Part shown: piece by piece, positions 53,212-62,800 of the stretch
How positions within the stretch are numbered: position 1 is the stretch's first letter
How the letters are laid out: every line of letters begins with the position of its first letter
Source of the DNA: Chitinophaga oryziterrae
GTDB lineage: Bacteria; Bacteroidota; Bacteroidia; Chitinophagales; Chitinophagaceae
Length of the DNA: 64,000 nucleotides
Reading direction: 5' to 3'
NCBI RefSeq assembly: GCF_009758125.1
Contig: NZ_WRXO01000008.1
Coordinates: forward strand, 248,001-312,000
The notes under the pieces: generated by a model
Databases searched by the model: none
Told to the model about the DNA's origin: nothing
Seen by the model: only the letters and a program-made list of their open reading frames with translations
Made by a program: the position numbers and the translations under genes

Positions 53212-54075
53212 CTATATCAGCTGTAATTCAGGTTTTAAGACCAATTGCCAGGAGGGGACGGTTTTCTGCAGATGATTGAAAAGATAGATCGCATTCTCCC
53301 GGTATTCCTTCATCTGGTGATAGTTATTACCAAGGCAGCAGTCGCCCAGTTCCAATAGAAAAGCGGTTGACTGCAGGGACAACAGGTGTTCAAATTCCTG
53401 TGCCGGCGCATGCAGGATATACTTCACTACCCGGGTATTGAACCGGAAAGAGGGGCCTTTTAATATTTCTGCCAGGCTTGGCAGGGAGTTAACGGTATAA
53501 TAATTCAGTTTGTTTTCGATGTTGGGATGGATATCCATATTATGCAACTGGGCATAATAGAGGAACCAGGCATCATTATCCAGCGCGTAGCCTTCCAGCA
53601 GGTTGCGGATAATCAGTTCATGGCTGCCCGTTATACGGATATCATCGGTAAAGATCAGTGTTTTATCCTGCAGGAATTCTTTATCGAGATGATACTTATC
53701 GTTGATGATAAGGGCTTTCCTGCTTTGCATGTCCAATGCACCGTAATCAATACTGTATGTTTTGAAACGGTGTATTTTGGAAGTTTCTGCCGGGCTACGG
53801 CCATTCATACAAAGAAAGCGGTTCAGTACTTTCGTAAAAGCAAGCGTCAGGAAATAAGACGCGGTGGGTATTGCAGTGTAAGGGCTGGGCAATATCACCA
53901 GTTGTTCGCTCTGTAACAGAGCGGTATCGTGCGTGGTGATGAATCCATTGGCAAGGGCTGTTCCAAATGCATCCGCAGCAATGCCATCTCCAAATTTAAA
54001 ACGGCTGTAGGCAGCCGGATCAAATGAGAATTCACTGGCATCTACGATGCGATGTAGGGCAAATACATCTTTCAT
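53212..54075 (-). CDS. Phosphoribosyltransferase-fold protein of the ter operon
   Basis: A 287-residue soluble protein. The PRPP-binding loop is clear: LIFTDDIRITGSHE (about 140-153), preceded by a substrate-side PSPYTAIPTASYF region. The C-terminal 100 residues are helical and not recognised. Comparative genomics has linked this type of PRTase to ter genes, where it is proposed to help make a nucleoside-like molecule; that role is untested here. ATG 54075 is chosen over a TTG two codons upstream. It lies between TerD and TerC on the same strand (107- and 69-base gaps). Confidence 0.82.
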   Translation of the reverse strand: MKDVFALHRIVDASEFSFDPAAYSRFKFGDGIAADAFGTALANGFITTHDTALLQSEQLVILPSPYTAIPTASYFLTLAFTKVLNRFLCMNGRSPAETSKIHRFKTYSIDYGALDMQSRKALIINDKYHLDKEFLQDKTLIFTDDIRITGSHELIIRNLLEGYALDNDAWFLYYAQLHNMDIHPNIENKLNYYTVNSLPSLAEILKGPSFRFNTRVVKYILHAPAQEFEHLLSLQSTAFLLELGDCCLGNNYHQMKEYRENAIYLFNHLQKTVPSWQLVLKPELQLI

Positions 54076-54182
54076 AAACAACTTGTTTAAGGGTTAATTA
54101 AAGGGCAGTTCCCTCCTGTATGCTTACTCCCGCCGCTGTTCAGTTCGCATATAAGTTACAGAATGCGGTCTCCGGTCTTTAT

Positions 54183-54860
54183 TTAATAGGCATAGTTTTT
54201 AAGTATATCCATGAAACTATCTGTAGCCTGTGGATCTCCTATTGCTCTGAATTTCCAGGTACCATCTTTACGGTATACTTCTGCAAACACCATTGCGCAC
54301 ATATTATTATAAGCACTGTTTGCAGAGAGGTTGAACTTTGCAATTTCTTTTCCTTTACTGTCTACGGCACGTATGAATGCGTTTTCTACTCCACCGAAAT
54401 GCTGATTACGCTGACGGCCCTGGTAGATCGTTACCATAAAGAGGATCTTATCGTATTTAGGATCGAGGCTCTCCAGCTTTACAACGATCTGTTCATCATC
54501 TCCATCACCTGCACCGGTACGGTTATCACCTGTGAGCCAGATATTACCGGAAGGGTGTTTCATGCTATTGAAAAATATCACATCGCTTCCGTACAAACCG
54601 ATATTGCGCCCATCATTTGCTTTCACGGTTTTACCCAGGTCCGCCACTTTACCATTTTTATCCAGCAGAAAAGCTATTGCATCCAGATCGAATTCATCTT
54701 CTTTTGCACCACCCAGGAGTTTTCCCAGGAATCCGCCGCCACCGCTCTTTTTGCGGATGTCCCATCCCAGTCCTATTGTTACGGTAGACAGATCAAAACT
54801 TTCTCCTTTGTCGTTTTTACGCAGGTCGATAGTCTGACCTTTTACAAGATTTATTGCCAT
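54183..54860 (-). CDS. TerD family protein (with Gly-rich insert)
   Basis: A 225-residue TerD-fold protein. TerD domains bind calcium and form part of membrane-linked stress complexes. Visible features: MAINLVKGQTIDL opening, VTIGLGWDI, DLDAIAFLLDKNGKV, the metal-site GDNRTGAGDGDDEQIVV and the VTIYQGRQRNQHFGGVENAFIR stretch. Unlike the upstream paralog it has an insert of about 20 residues (RKKSGGGGFLGKLLGGAKEDE) between the first two strands, which could be an amphipathic membrane-contact loop. It starts 12 bases after the other TerD gene. Confidence 0.94.
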   Translation of the reverse strand: MAINLVKGQTIDLRKNDKGESFDLSTVTIGLGWDIRKKSGGGGFLGKLLGGAKEDEFDLDAIAFLLDKNGKVADLGKTVKANDGRNIGLYGSDVIFFNSMKHPSGNIWLTGDNRTGAGDGDDEQIVVKLESLDPKYDKILFMVTIYQGRQRNQHFGGVENAFIRAVDSKGKEIAKFNLSANSAYNNMCAMVFAEVYRKDGTWKFRAIGDPQATDSFMDILKNYAY

Positions 54861-54872
54861 GTGTCTCAGATT

Positions 54873-55448
54873 TTATTTAATGATCTGCCCTTTGTAATAT
54901 TTGGAGAGAAAATAAGCCAGTTCTTCTTTGTAGCCTATACCAGAGGCTTCGAAGCGCCATTTGCCATCGCGGGAATAGAGGCGGCCGAATTCAACGCCTG
55001 TTTCTATGGAGAAGTCTTCACCCAGTTCATACTTTGCAATTTCTTCTCCGTTGGCATCATTAACGATACGGATATACGAATCGCGTACCTGTCCGAAGTT
55101 TTGTCTTCTGCCGGTAGCTTCATGAATGGTCACTACGAACAGGATCTCTTTGATATCCCGGTTTACTTTAGAAAGATCTATTTTGATGATTTCATCATCT
55201 CCGCCTGCGCTGTTACCGCCGGTAGGATCATCGCCGGAATGGTGTAAGGCTTCATCCGGAGACGTAGTATTTCCGTAGAAAACGAAGTATCCTTCCAATG
55301 GTATCAAGCGGTTGGCATCTATCATGAAAGCAGATGCATCGAGATCAAAAGCACCTCCTGTACCCTCATTCGGATTCCATCCCAAACCTACACTAATATT
55401 GGAAAGTCCTATATCTATCTTTTGTCCCTTTTGTAAGTTAATTGCCAT
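54873..55448 (-). CDS. TerD family protein
   Basis: A 191-residue TerD-fold protein and first gene of the operon. It opens MAINLQKGQKIDIGLSNISVGLGW, has DLDASAFMID, the calcium-site motif SGDDPTGGNSAGGDDEI and VTIHEATGRRQNFGQVRDSYIR. The upstream ATG at 55484 would add 12 residues without similarity to TerD, so 55448 is chosen. The two TerD copies resemble TerD/TerE/TerZ paralogs; I cannot assign a letter. No TerB, TerA or TelA gene is adjacent. The minus strand upstream has a TATTGTTTG stretch, one base longer than the -7 consensus. Confidence 0.94.
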   Translation of the reverse strand: MAINLQKGQKIDIGLSNISVGLGWNPNEGTGGAFDLDASAFMIDANRLIPLEGYFVFYGNTTSPDEALHHSGDDPTGGNSAGGDDEIIKIDLSKVNRDIKEILFVVTIHEATGRRQNFGQVRDSYIRIVNDANGEEIAKYELGEDFSIETGVEFGRLYSRDGKWRFEASGIGYKEELAYFLSKYYKGQIIK

Positions 55449-55695
55449 GAAAGTCAGATTTATGTTGTTACATCCGGTCAGCAAACAATAAAATTAAGTA
55501 TTCAGGGGTGAATTTGAAGAAAAGTTTTTGTTATTAAAAACCATTTTTCAAAATGTTAATATCGTATTAATAATCATAACTATCCTACTGATAAGCAATG
55601 ATCTTTTTCTACCTAAACAATAATTCCCCCTTATTATGCCCCTACAGGGAACGATTAAATTCCGTACTTTAGCCCCGCCAAAGCGGAAAAACCTT

Positions 55696-56628
55696 ATGTC
55701 AATTACAGTTACACAGTTAAGCAAGGTATACGGGGAGCAGCGGGCGGTGGATGATATCTCCTTTTCTCTCAATAAGGGAGAAGTGGTAGGTTTCCTGGGA
55801 CCAAATGGCGCCGGCAAAAGTACTACCATGAAGATGATCACGGGGTACCTGCCTCCCAGTGGCGGTCAGGCCAGTGTTTGCGGCTATGATGTGGTAACCC
55901 ATCCTATGGAAGTAAGGCAACGCGTCGGTTATCTGCCGGAGGCAAATCCCCTGTATTCTGATATGTATATAAAGGAGTTCCTTGGCTTTATTGCCCGGGT
56001 ACATAACCTGGGAGCGAACAGTGATAAACGTATTGCAGAGATCATTGCCCTCACCGGGTTGCTACCCGAAAGCAAAAAGAAGATAGGCGCCCTTTCAAAA
56101 GGTTATAAACAGCGTGTGGGACTGGCTCAGGCATTATTACACGATCCTGAAGTGCTGATCCTGGATGAACCCACATCTGGTTTAGATCCTAACCAGCTGG
56201 CAGATATCCGCCAGGTGATCAAAGACCTGGGGCAGAATAAGACAGTGGTACTGAGTACGCATATCATGCAGGAAGTAGAGGCGATGTGCAGCAGGGTGAT
56301 CATTATCAACAAAGGGAAAATCATTGCGGATGATTCTTTACAGAACTTACAACAAGGTGGCTCCGAAAATGGTTATATACAGGTATCCTTTGGGGAACCA
56401 CTTCCTTCATCATCAGATTTGCAGCAATTGGGAGGAGTAATACGTATTAAACAGCAGGATGCCCAGACGTGGCAGCTATTTGCTGCGAATATAGAAGAGG
56501 TGCAGAAAAACCTCTTACAATTTGCTTTGATAAATAACCGGAACATCCTTTCTTTGCAGAGCAATTCGCAAAGCCTGGAAGCAATATTCAGGCAGTTAAC
56601 GACCGACAAGCCTCAGGCTACAAGGTAG
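55696..56628 (+). CDS. gldA: Gliding motility ABC transporter ATP-binding protein GldA
   Basis: A 310-residue ATPase: MSITVTQLSKVYGEQRAVDDISF, Walker A GPNGAGKST, signature LSKGYKQRVGLAQAL, Walker B VLILDEPTSGLDP, and the long C-terminal region of the GldA/NodI-NatA class (YIQVSFGEPL ... SLEAIFRQL). In gliding Bacteroidota GldA works with GldF and GldG. Neither is adjacent here, which is usual in some Chitinophagaceae. A frame from 55636 would add 20 residues lacking family similarity. It is followed 58 bases later by eno. Confidence 0.9.
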   Translation: MSITVTQLSKVYGEQRAVDDISFSLNKGEVVGFLGPNGAGKSTTMKMITGYLPPSGGQASVCGYDVVTHPMEVRQRVGYLPEANPLYSDMYIKEFLGFIARVHNLGANSDKRIAEIIALTGLLPESKKKIGALSKGYKQRVGLAQALLHDPEVLILDEPTSGLDPNQLADIRQVIKDLGQNKTVVLSTHIMQEVEAMCSRVIIINKGKIIADDSLQNLQQGGSENGYIQVSFGEPLPSSSDLQQLGGVIRIKQQDAQTWQLFAANIEEVQKNLLQFALINNRNILSLQSNSQSLEAIFRQLTTDKPQATR

Positions 56629-56671
56629 CGACGCTTGCGTGTTGCAGCTTGAAGCTTATTTAAAATAATAA

Positions 56672-57979
<1,308 letters not shown>

Positions 57980-58052
57980 ACTTCAGATTGGATTTCGTGC
58001 ATTTCCGGGATTTGATCTTTGATTGCCGATATTTTAATTAGTGGTCGATATT

Positions 58053-58090
58053 TCCGGGTTTTGAGTCACTTCAAAACCCGGATTTTTTTA
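58053..58090 (+). terminator. Intrinsic terminator of eno
   Basis: TCCGGGTTTTGA (58053-58064) and its exact inverse (58071-58082), six-base loop, seven T after it on the plus strand. Confidence 0.85.
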
Positions 58091-58102
58091 AAACTCAATC
58101 AT

Positions 58103-58408
58103 ATGTCCAGACTTAAATCCATCAGGATACCCGCTTATATGAAAAACAAGTTTTTCATCGCTGCCGTGGCATTTGTAGTATGGTTGTCATCTATGGACCG
58201 TAATAACTTCCTTTCCCAGTACGAATTACAGTCTGAGGTAAACAAACTGGAAGATCAGAAGGCTTTTTTCCAGCAGGAAATAGACCAAACCCGCAAAGAA
58301 CAGCAGGAATTACTCTCCAGCCCGGAGAAACTGGAAAAGTTTGCCCGGGAAAAGTACCTGATGAAAAAAGATAATGAAGACCTGTTCATTATCACAGAGA
58401 AAAAGTAA
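58103..58408 (+). CDS. Septum formation initiator (FtsB/DivIC) family protein
   Basis: A 101-residue single-pass protein: short cytoplasmic part, one membrane segment (NKFFIAAVAFVVWLSSM), then a coiled coil (YELQSEVNKLEDQKAFFQQEIDQTRKEQQELLS) ending with EKLEKFAREKYLMKKDNEDLFII, which matches the FtsB/DivIC C-terminal motif (FAREKYgM..dgE.i). FtsB acts with FtsL and FtsQ in the divisome. Bacteroidota members are often placed right after eno, as here. The chosen ATG at 58103 follows the eno terminator; a frame from 58019 would begin within it. Confidence 0.9.
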   Translation: MSRLKSIRIPAYMKNKFFIAAVAFVVWLSSMDRNNFLSQYELQSEVNKLEDQKAFFQQEIDQTRKEQQELLSSPEKLEKFAREKYLMKKDNEDLFIITEKK

Positions 58409-58538
58409 TGTTAATCCGCATCCACTCCACTTTCCGTCTGTCCCGCTTATTTTTAGTTTCGAAATATTTCATTTATTTTGACAATACATTCTGCACAATC
58501 TCCGTTATACTGTTATGAATTAGTCTTTTACAAAAAAA

Positions 58539-58546
58539 TACATTTG
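58539..58546 (+). promoter_or_regulatory. -7 box overlapping the small-ORF start
   Basis: TACATTTG ends one base before ATG 58548, so transcription would begin inside that frame and the next ATG (58617) is the better start. Confidence 0.45.
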
Positions 58547-58616
58547 CATGGGGAATTCTACAAACCTTTTTTCTACTTTATACTCTGTAACTGATAGCGC
58601 CAATAAACTACACAAG

Positions 58617-58766
58617 ATGAAAGATCAAGACCCGGAACTATCACGCGAAGAACAAATTTGTTTTAATCAAACCCGTAAAGCGCTTGATACAATTCGTTTT
58701 TCCCCAAGACCTGAAACATTGCAGGCAATCTCCGATTACGCTAAAAAGACGCAACCGGTAAAATAA
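58617..58766 (+). CDS. Small hypothetical protein (49 residues)
   Basis: The frame is open from 58548 but a consensus -7 box touches that ATG, so the likely start is the ATG at 58617, giving 49 residues (MKDQDPELSREEQICFNQTRKALDTIR..., ending YAKKTQPVK). It is charged and probably two short helices. I do not recognise a function; the C-terminal RPETLQAISDYAKK pattern looks like a conserved motif of small Bacteroidota proteins. The 72-residue version cannot be excluded. Confidence 0.55.
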   Translation: MKDQDPELSREEQICFNQTRKALDTIRFSPRPETLQAISDYAKKTQPVK

Positions 58767-58804
58767 GTGACTGTTTGACAGGTATAATTGCTCCCATTTT
58801 GCCC

Positions 58805-58812
58805 TACCTTTG
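58805..58812 (+). promoter_or_regulatory. -7 box of nth
   Basis: TACCTTTG, ending six bases before the nth ATG at 58819, which implies a leaderless or very short-leader transcript. Confidence 0.5.
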
Positions 58813-58818
58813 CGCGGT

Positions 58819-59466
58819 ATGACAAAGAAAGAACGCTTTGCCTTTGTTCTCAGCTACTTCGAAGAACATGCTCCCAATGCAGAAACGGAGCTGATCTATG
58901 ACAATCCCTACCAGTTACTGGTAGCCGTGATCCTGTCTGCCCAATGTACAGATAAGCGTGTTAATATGACCACGCCTGCTATCTTTAAAAATTACCCGGA
59001 TGTGGAAGCACTCAGCACCGCCACATTTGAGGATCTCTTCCCTCTTATACGCAGTATCAGTTATCCAAACAATAAGACCAAACACCTGATAGGTATGGCC
59101 CGGATGGTTGTGGAAAATTTTCATGGAGAGATCCCCTCTACTGTGGAAGAACTCATTACCCTGCCGGGTGTTGGCCGTAAAACGGCCAATGTGATCACCT
59201 CCGTGGTACATCATCAGCCCAATATGGCCGTAGATACACATGTATTCCGTGTATCAGCGCGGATTGGGCTTACGACCAATGCCACTACCCCTCTTCAGAC
59301 AGAAAAGCAACTCCTGAAATATATACCGGAAGAAAAGGTACATATTGCCCATCACTGGCTAATTTTGCACGGCCGTTATATTTGCGTGGCCCGTACGCCT
59401 AAATGCGGTGAATGCGGACTCCGGCCGGTGTGTAAATACTATCATTCCCTTGTAAAAGGTAATTAA
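58819..59466 (+). CDS. nth: Endonuclease III
   Basis: Nth is a DNA glycosylase/AP lyase that removes oxidised pyrimidines. The 215 residues have the helix-hairpin-helix LPGVGRKTANVI with catalytic Lys121, the catalytic Asp139 (AVDTHVFRV) and the C-terminal [4Fe-4S] motif CVARTPKCGECGLRPVC (C-x6-C-x2-C-x5-C). A TTG nine bases upstream opens a slightly longer frame, but it is part of the -7 box; ATG 58819 is chosen. It ends one base before the DUF2071 gene. Confidence 0.96.
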   Translation: MTKKERFAFVLSYFEEHAPNAETELIYDNPYQLLVAVILSAQCTDKRVNMTTPAIFKNYPDVEALSTATFEDLFPLIRSISYPNNKTKHLIGMARMVVENFHGEIPSTVEELITLPGVGRKTANVITSVVHHQPNMAVDTHVFRVSARIGLTTNATTPLQTEKQLLKYIPEEKVHIAHHWLILHGRYICVARTPKCGECGLRPVCKYYHSLVKGN

Positions 59467-59467
59467 T

Positions 59468-60181
59468 ATGGCCCAACCCTTCCTTACCGCTGAGTGGCGT
59501 AACCTGCTCATGATCAACTTTGAAGCCGATCCTGCTATATTACAGCCATTTGTACCACATCATACCGAACTGGATACCTGGAATAATACCCATTATGCCA
59601 GCCTGGTAGGCTTCCTTTTTACCAATACCAGGGTAATGGGGCTCTCCCTTCCCTTCCACCGTCATTTTGAAGAGGTGAATCTCCGGTTTTATGTACGGTA
59701 TAAGGAAGATGGTATCTGGAAACGAGGCGTTGTATTTGTAAAAGAAGTGGTGCCTAAAAGGATGATCACCTTTGTAGCCAACACCATATATAAAGAGAAG
59801 TACGCTACCCATCCGATGCGCCATTCCTGGAAACATACAGATGAACAACTGGAAGTGGCCTATGAATGGAAAGTAGGACAACACTGGAATTATCTCAAAG
59901 CTACTGCCTCCGGAGAAGCACTTCCTATTACAGAAGGCAGTGAGGCCTCCTTTATTACAGATCATTACTGGGGCTATACACATATGGGTACCGCCCATAG
60001 CGGCGAATACCAGGTGACTCACCCCCAGTGGAGAGTACACCCTGTTGCTGGCTTCAGTTATCAATGTGATACAGCGGCACTGTATGGGGAACAATTTGTT
60101 CCGATGCTGCAGCAAACACCTCTCTCTGCACTGCTTGCAGAAGGTTCTGCTATTACAGTTATGCCGAAAAAAATATTATAA
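59468..60181 (+). CDS. DUF2071 (YqjF-like) protein
   Basis: A 237-residue soluble protein with the DUF2071 pattern: FLTAEWRNLLMINFEADPAILQPFVPHHTELDTW, YASLVGFLFTNTRVMGLSLPFHRHFEEVNLRFYVRY, GVVFVKEVVPKRMITFVANTIY, and DHYWGYTHMG near the end. The fold is related to acetoacetate decarboxylase, but the catalytic Lys of that enzyme is not obvious, so the role is open. It starts one base after the nth stop and should be co-translated; the link to DNA repair is only positional. Confidence 0.87.
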   Translation: MAQPFLTAEWRNLLMINFEADPAILQPFVPHHTELDTWNNTHYASLVGFLFTNTRVMGLSLPFHRHFEEVNLRFYVRYKEDGIWKRGVVFVKEVVPKRMITFVANTIYKEKYATHPMRHSWKHTDEQLEVAYEWKVGQHWNYLKATASGEALPITEGSEASFITDHYWGYTHMGTAHSGEYQVTHPQWRVHPVAGFSYQCDTAALYGEQFVPMLQQTPLSALLAEGSAITVMPKKIL

Positions 60182-60203
60182 TACCCGCCACTGGTACCTC
60201 TAA

Positions 60204-60236
60204 TTTGGAAATTCGATAATATTTTACTTATCTTTT
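60204..60236 (+). promoter_or_regulatory. Predicted promoter of the nucleoside symporter gene
   Basis: TTTG (60204-60207), 21-base spacer and TATCTTTT (60229-60236; last base differs from consensus). Leader about 25 bases. Confidence 0.45.
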
Positions 60237-60266
60237 AGCGCTAAACTATTAAGACTAAAAATCGTT

Positions 60267-61493
60267 ATGAAATCAGGTACCCGAATTCAATTGTCGTTTA
60301 TGATGTTCCTGGAGTTTTTTATCTGGGGGTCATGGTTTGTTACGTTGGGAACATTTCTGGGGGCAAATCTCCATGCTGATGGAAAGGAAACAGCCAGTGT
60401 ATTTTCTACTCAGTCTTACGGTGCCATTGTAGCACCATTCATTATCGGGCTGATAGCTGATAAATATTTTAATGCAGAAAAGATCCTGGGAGTGCTGCAC
60501 CTGATTGGCGCAGGGTTGATGTTCCTGATGTTCCGTGCAGATAATATCAGTACTTTCTTCCCTTATGTATTTGGTTATATGGTGGGTTATATGCCTACGC
60601 TGGCCCTGGTAAACTCTGTATCCTTCCGTCAGATGACGAATCCTGAAAAAGAGTTCTCTTCTATCCGTATCTGGGGTACTATAGGCTGGATCGTGGCTGG
60701 TCTGCTAATCAGTTATGTATTTCATTGGGATGGAAAACCAGGCATAGAAGCAGGTCAATTGAAAAATACTTTTGCAATGGGCAGCGCGGCTTCACTTATC
60801 CTTGGCCTGTTCAGCTTTACCCTTCCTAAAACACCTCCAATTAAAAATAAAAATGAGAAAGATAGTATCGGATCTCTCCTTGGACTGGATGCTATTAAAC
60901 TGCTGAAGAACTGGAACTTCCTCGTGTTCTTCATCTCTTCCATACTCATTTGTATACCACTGGCATTTTACTATCAGAACGCACATCGGTTCATAGAGCA
61001 GACAGGCATAGAAAATGTTACCGCTAAAATGGCTATTGGCCAGGTTTCTGAAACATTGTTCCTGTTACTGATACCTGTATTCTTCAGCAAGTTCGGTTTT
61101 AAGAAAACCATTCTGGTGGGTATGCTGGCATGGGCTGTTCGTTATGCGCTCTTTGCATATGGTAACGGAACTGACCTCTCCTTCATGCTGCTGATAGGGA
61201 TCGCATTACATGGTATATGTTACGACTTCTTCTTCGTATCCGGACAAATCTACACAGATGCACAGGCAGGTGAAAAATACAAAAGTGCGGCACAGGGTTT
61301 AATTACACTGGCTACTTATGGTTTTGGTATGCTGATCGGTTTCTGGGTTGCAGGTTTCATTACCGATTACTATACGACTCATCCTGTTGAGAATTTCTGG
61401 CGTCAGATATGGCTGATACCTGCAGGTATTGCCCTGGTAGTATTCCTGTTGTTCCTGGCATTATTCCGCGACGGCAAAAAACAAGTAGCGTAA
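60267..61493 (+). CDS. Nucleoside:H+ symporter family MFS transporter
   Basis: A 408-residue inner membrane protein with twelve predicted segments. It matches the NupG/XapB family: RIQLSFMMFLEFFIWGSWFVTLGTFL at the N-terminus, FIIGLIADKYFNAEKILGVLHL, the conserved SSIRIWGTIGWIVAGL and FFVSGQIYTDAQAGEKYKSAAQGLITLATYGFGMLIG. It probably imports purine or pyrimidine nucleosides, which fits the salvage enzymes Ade and Upp in this window, though they are not adjacent. Bacteroidota genomes often carry several paralogs beside sugar-acid or oxidoreductase genes, so another substrate is possible. Confidence 0.88.
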   Translation: MKSGTRIQLSFMMFLEFFIWGSWFVTLGTFLGANLHADGKETASVFSTQSYGAIVAPFIIGLIADKYFNAEKILGVLHLIGAGLMFLMFRADNISTFFPYVFGYMVGYMPTLALVNSVSFRQMTNPEKEFSSIRIWGTIGWIVAGLLISYVFHWDGKPGIEAGQLKNTFAMGSAASLILGLFSFTLPKTPPIKNKNEKDSIGSLLGLDAIKLLKNWNFLVFFISSILICIPLAFYYQNAHRFIEQTGIENVTAKMAIGQVSETLFLLLIPVFFSKFGFKKTILVGMLAWAVRYALFAYGNGTDLSFMLLIGIALHGICYDFFFVSGQIYTDAQAGEKYKSAAQGLITLATYGFGMLIGFWVAGFITDYYTTHPVENFWRQIWLIPAGIALVVFLLFLALFRDGKKQVA

Positions 61494-61515
61494 TAAACAG
61501 TTATTTTAAATATCG

Positions 61516-61552
61516 CTCCGCAGTGAAGTATTTTACTGCGGAGTTCTCATTT
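61516..61552 (+). terminator. Hairpin between the symporter and oxidoreductase genes
   Basis: CTCCGCAGT (61516-61524) and ACTGCGGAG (61535-61543), 10-base loop, followed by a broken T-rich stretch. Likely a partial terminator, allowing some read-through to the oxidoreductase gene. Confidence 0.5.
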
Positions 61553-61565
61553 TAAATCAGAAATT

Positions 61566-62759
61566 ATGCAACGTATTTCCATGTTAGGCTCCGGCTTTAT
61601 TGGTCGTTTCTATGCAGATTCTCTGCAGGGACAAAGAAGCCGGGATAAGATTGTCAGTATTTATTCCCGCAGGGAAGAGAGTGCGAAGAAGTTCGCCGCA
61701 GATTATTCCGTTGATCACTGGACACTGGATATGGAAGAATCTATTGCTCATCCGGATGTGGATATCGTTTGTATCGCTTTGCCCAACAACCTGCACGAAG
61801 CAGCAGTGGCGCTTTGCTGTAAGCATAAGAAGGGCGTCATTTGTACCAAACCACTGGGGCGTAATGCAGAAGAGGCAAAACGCATGCTGGAAGCGGTAGA
61901 GAAAGCAGGCATCTTTAATGGTTACCTGGAAGACCTGGTGTATACACCTAAATTTCTGAAGGCGCTGGACAGCGTACAGCATGGTGCACTGGGACGTATA
62001 CTCTGGGCTAAATCCCGTGAAACACATCCTGGCCCTCATAGTGAATGGTTCTGGGATAAGGAACAGGCAGGGGGCGGATGTATCCTGGACCTGGGTTGTC
62101 ATTGTGTGGAGATTGCACGCAGTTTTATTGGCAAGGATATTAAACCGGTAGAGGTGATGTGCTGGGCGGATACGCAGGTAAAACCGATTGATGCGGAGGA
62201 CCATGCGATCGGCCTTGTGAAATACGAGAATGGCGCGATAGGACAGTTTGAAGTAAGCTGGACTTTCCGCGGCGGACTTGATCTTCGTGATGAAGTAATG
62301 GGAACAGAAGGGACCATATGGCTGAATAGCTTTTTACGCACAGGGTTTGATATGTTTACTACCGGTAAGGGTGCAGATTATGTTGCAGAGAAAGCAGAGA
62401 GTAACAGTGGCTGGTTATTCCCGGTGGGTGACGAGTTGAATGAGCTGGGATATAATCACATGTTTGCGGACATGTTCCATGCAAAAGAAGGGAACCGTCC
62501 GGCAAGAGAAACATTCTATGACGGGTATGTAGTGAACGCTATTTTAGATGCTGCTTACCGCAGTGCGGCTACCAAATTATGGGAACCTGTGAAACTGGAT
62601 ATATGGCGTGGTAAGAGTGGTTTAAGCAAACATATTACACTCGTGGAATATGATGCGCAGTATTACCTGGTGAAAGAAGAGATGACACACTTTGGCGCGA
62701 AGAAATTAATCTTGAAAGATAAAGCGAGCGGACAGATTATAGAGAGAGTGATTGAATAA
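61566..62759 (+). CDS. Gfo/Idh/MocA family oxidoreductase
   Basis: A 397-residue NAD(P)-dependent oxidoreductase of the Gfo/Idh/MocA class, which act on sugars and inositols. N-terminal Rossmann fold ([38 protein letters not shown]), then the active-site region where the usual EKP is TKP (Thr94-Lys95-Pro96), and the C-terminal substrate domain with [21 protein letters not shown], which supplies the second catalytic pair. The substrate is unknown. It follows the nucleoside symporter by 72 bases in the same direction; a transporter with a sugar oxidoreductase suggests a shared catabolic task. Confidence 0.9.
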   Translation: MQRISMLGSGFIGRFYADSLQGQRSRDKIVSIYSRREESAKKFAADYSVDHWTLDMEESIAHPDVDIVCIALPNNLHEAAVALCCKHKKGVICTKPLGRNAEEAKRMLEAVEKAGIFNGYLEDLVYTPKFLKALDSVQHGALGRILWAKSRETHPGPHSEWFWDKEQAGGGCILDLGCHCVEIARSFIGKDIKPVEVMCWADTQVKPIDAEDHAIGLVKYENGAIGQFEVSWTFRGGLDLRDEVMGTEGTIWLNSFLRTGFDMFTTGKGADYVAEKAESNSGWLFPVGDELNELGYNHMFADMFHAKEGNRPARETFYDGYVVNAILDAAYRSAATKLWEPVKLDIWRGKSGLSKHITLVEYDAQYYLVKEEMTHFGAKKLILKDKASGQIIERVIE

Positions 62760-62765
62760 AATATA

Positions 62766-62800
62766 AACAGAGAAGGGTTGATTAATCCTTCTCTGTTTTA
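62766..62800. terminator. Bidirectional terminator between the oxidoreductase and DUF6134 genes
   Basis: AACAGAGAAGG (62766-62776 area) and CCTTCTCTGTT (62787-62797) form an 11-bp stem with a 10-base loop and short T-runs on both sides. Confidence 0.75.

Noticed and set aside
54120-55247. A 375-codon open frame on the plus strand across both TerD genes
   Set aside because: It is antisense to two well-recognised TerD genes, its translation is rich in Phe, Tyr, Ile and Cys with no domain, and it has no promoter. It arises from the codon pattern of the sense genes.
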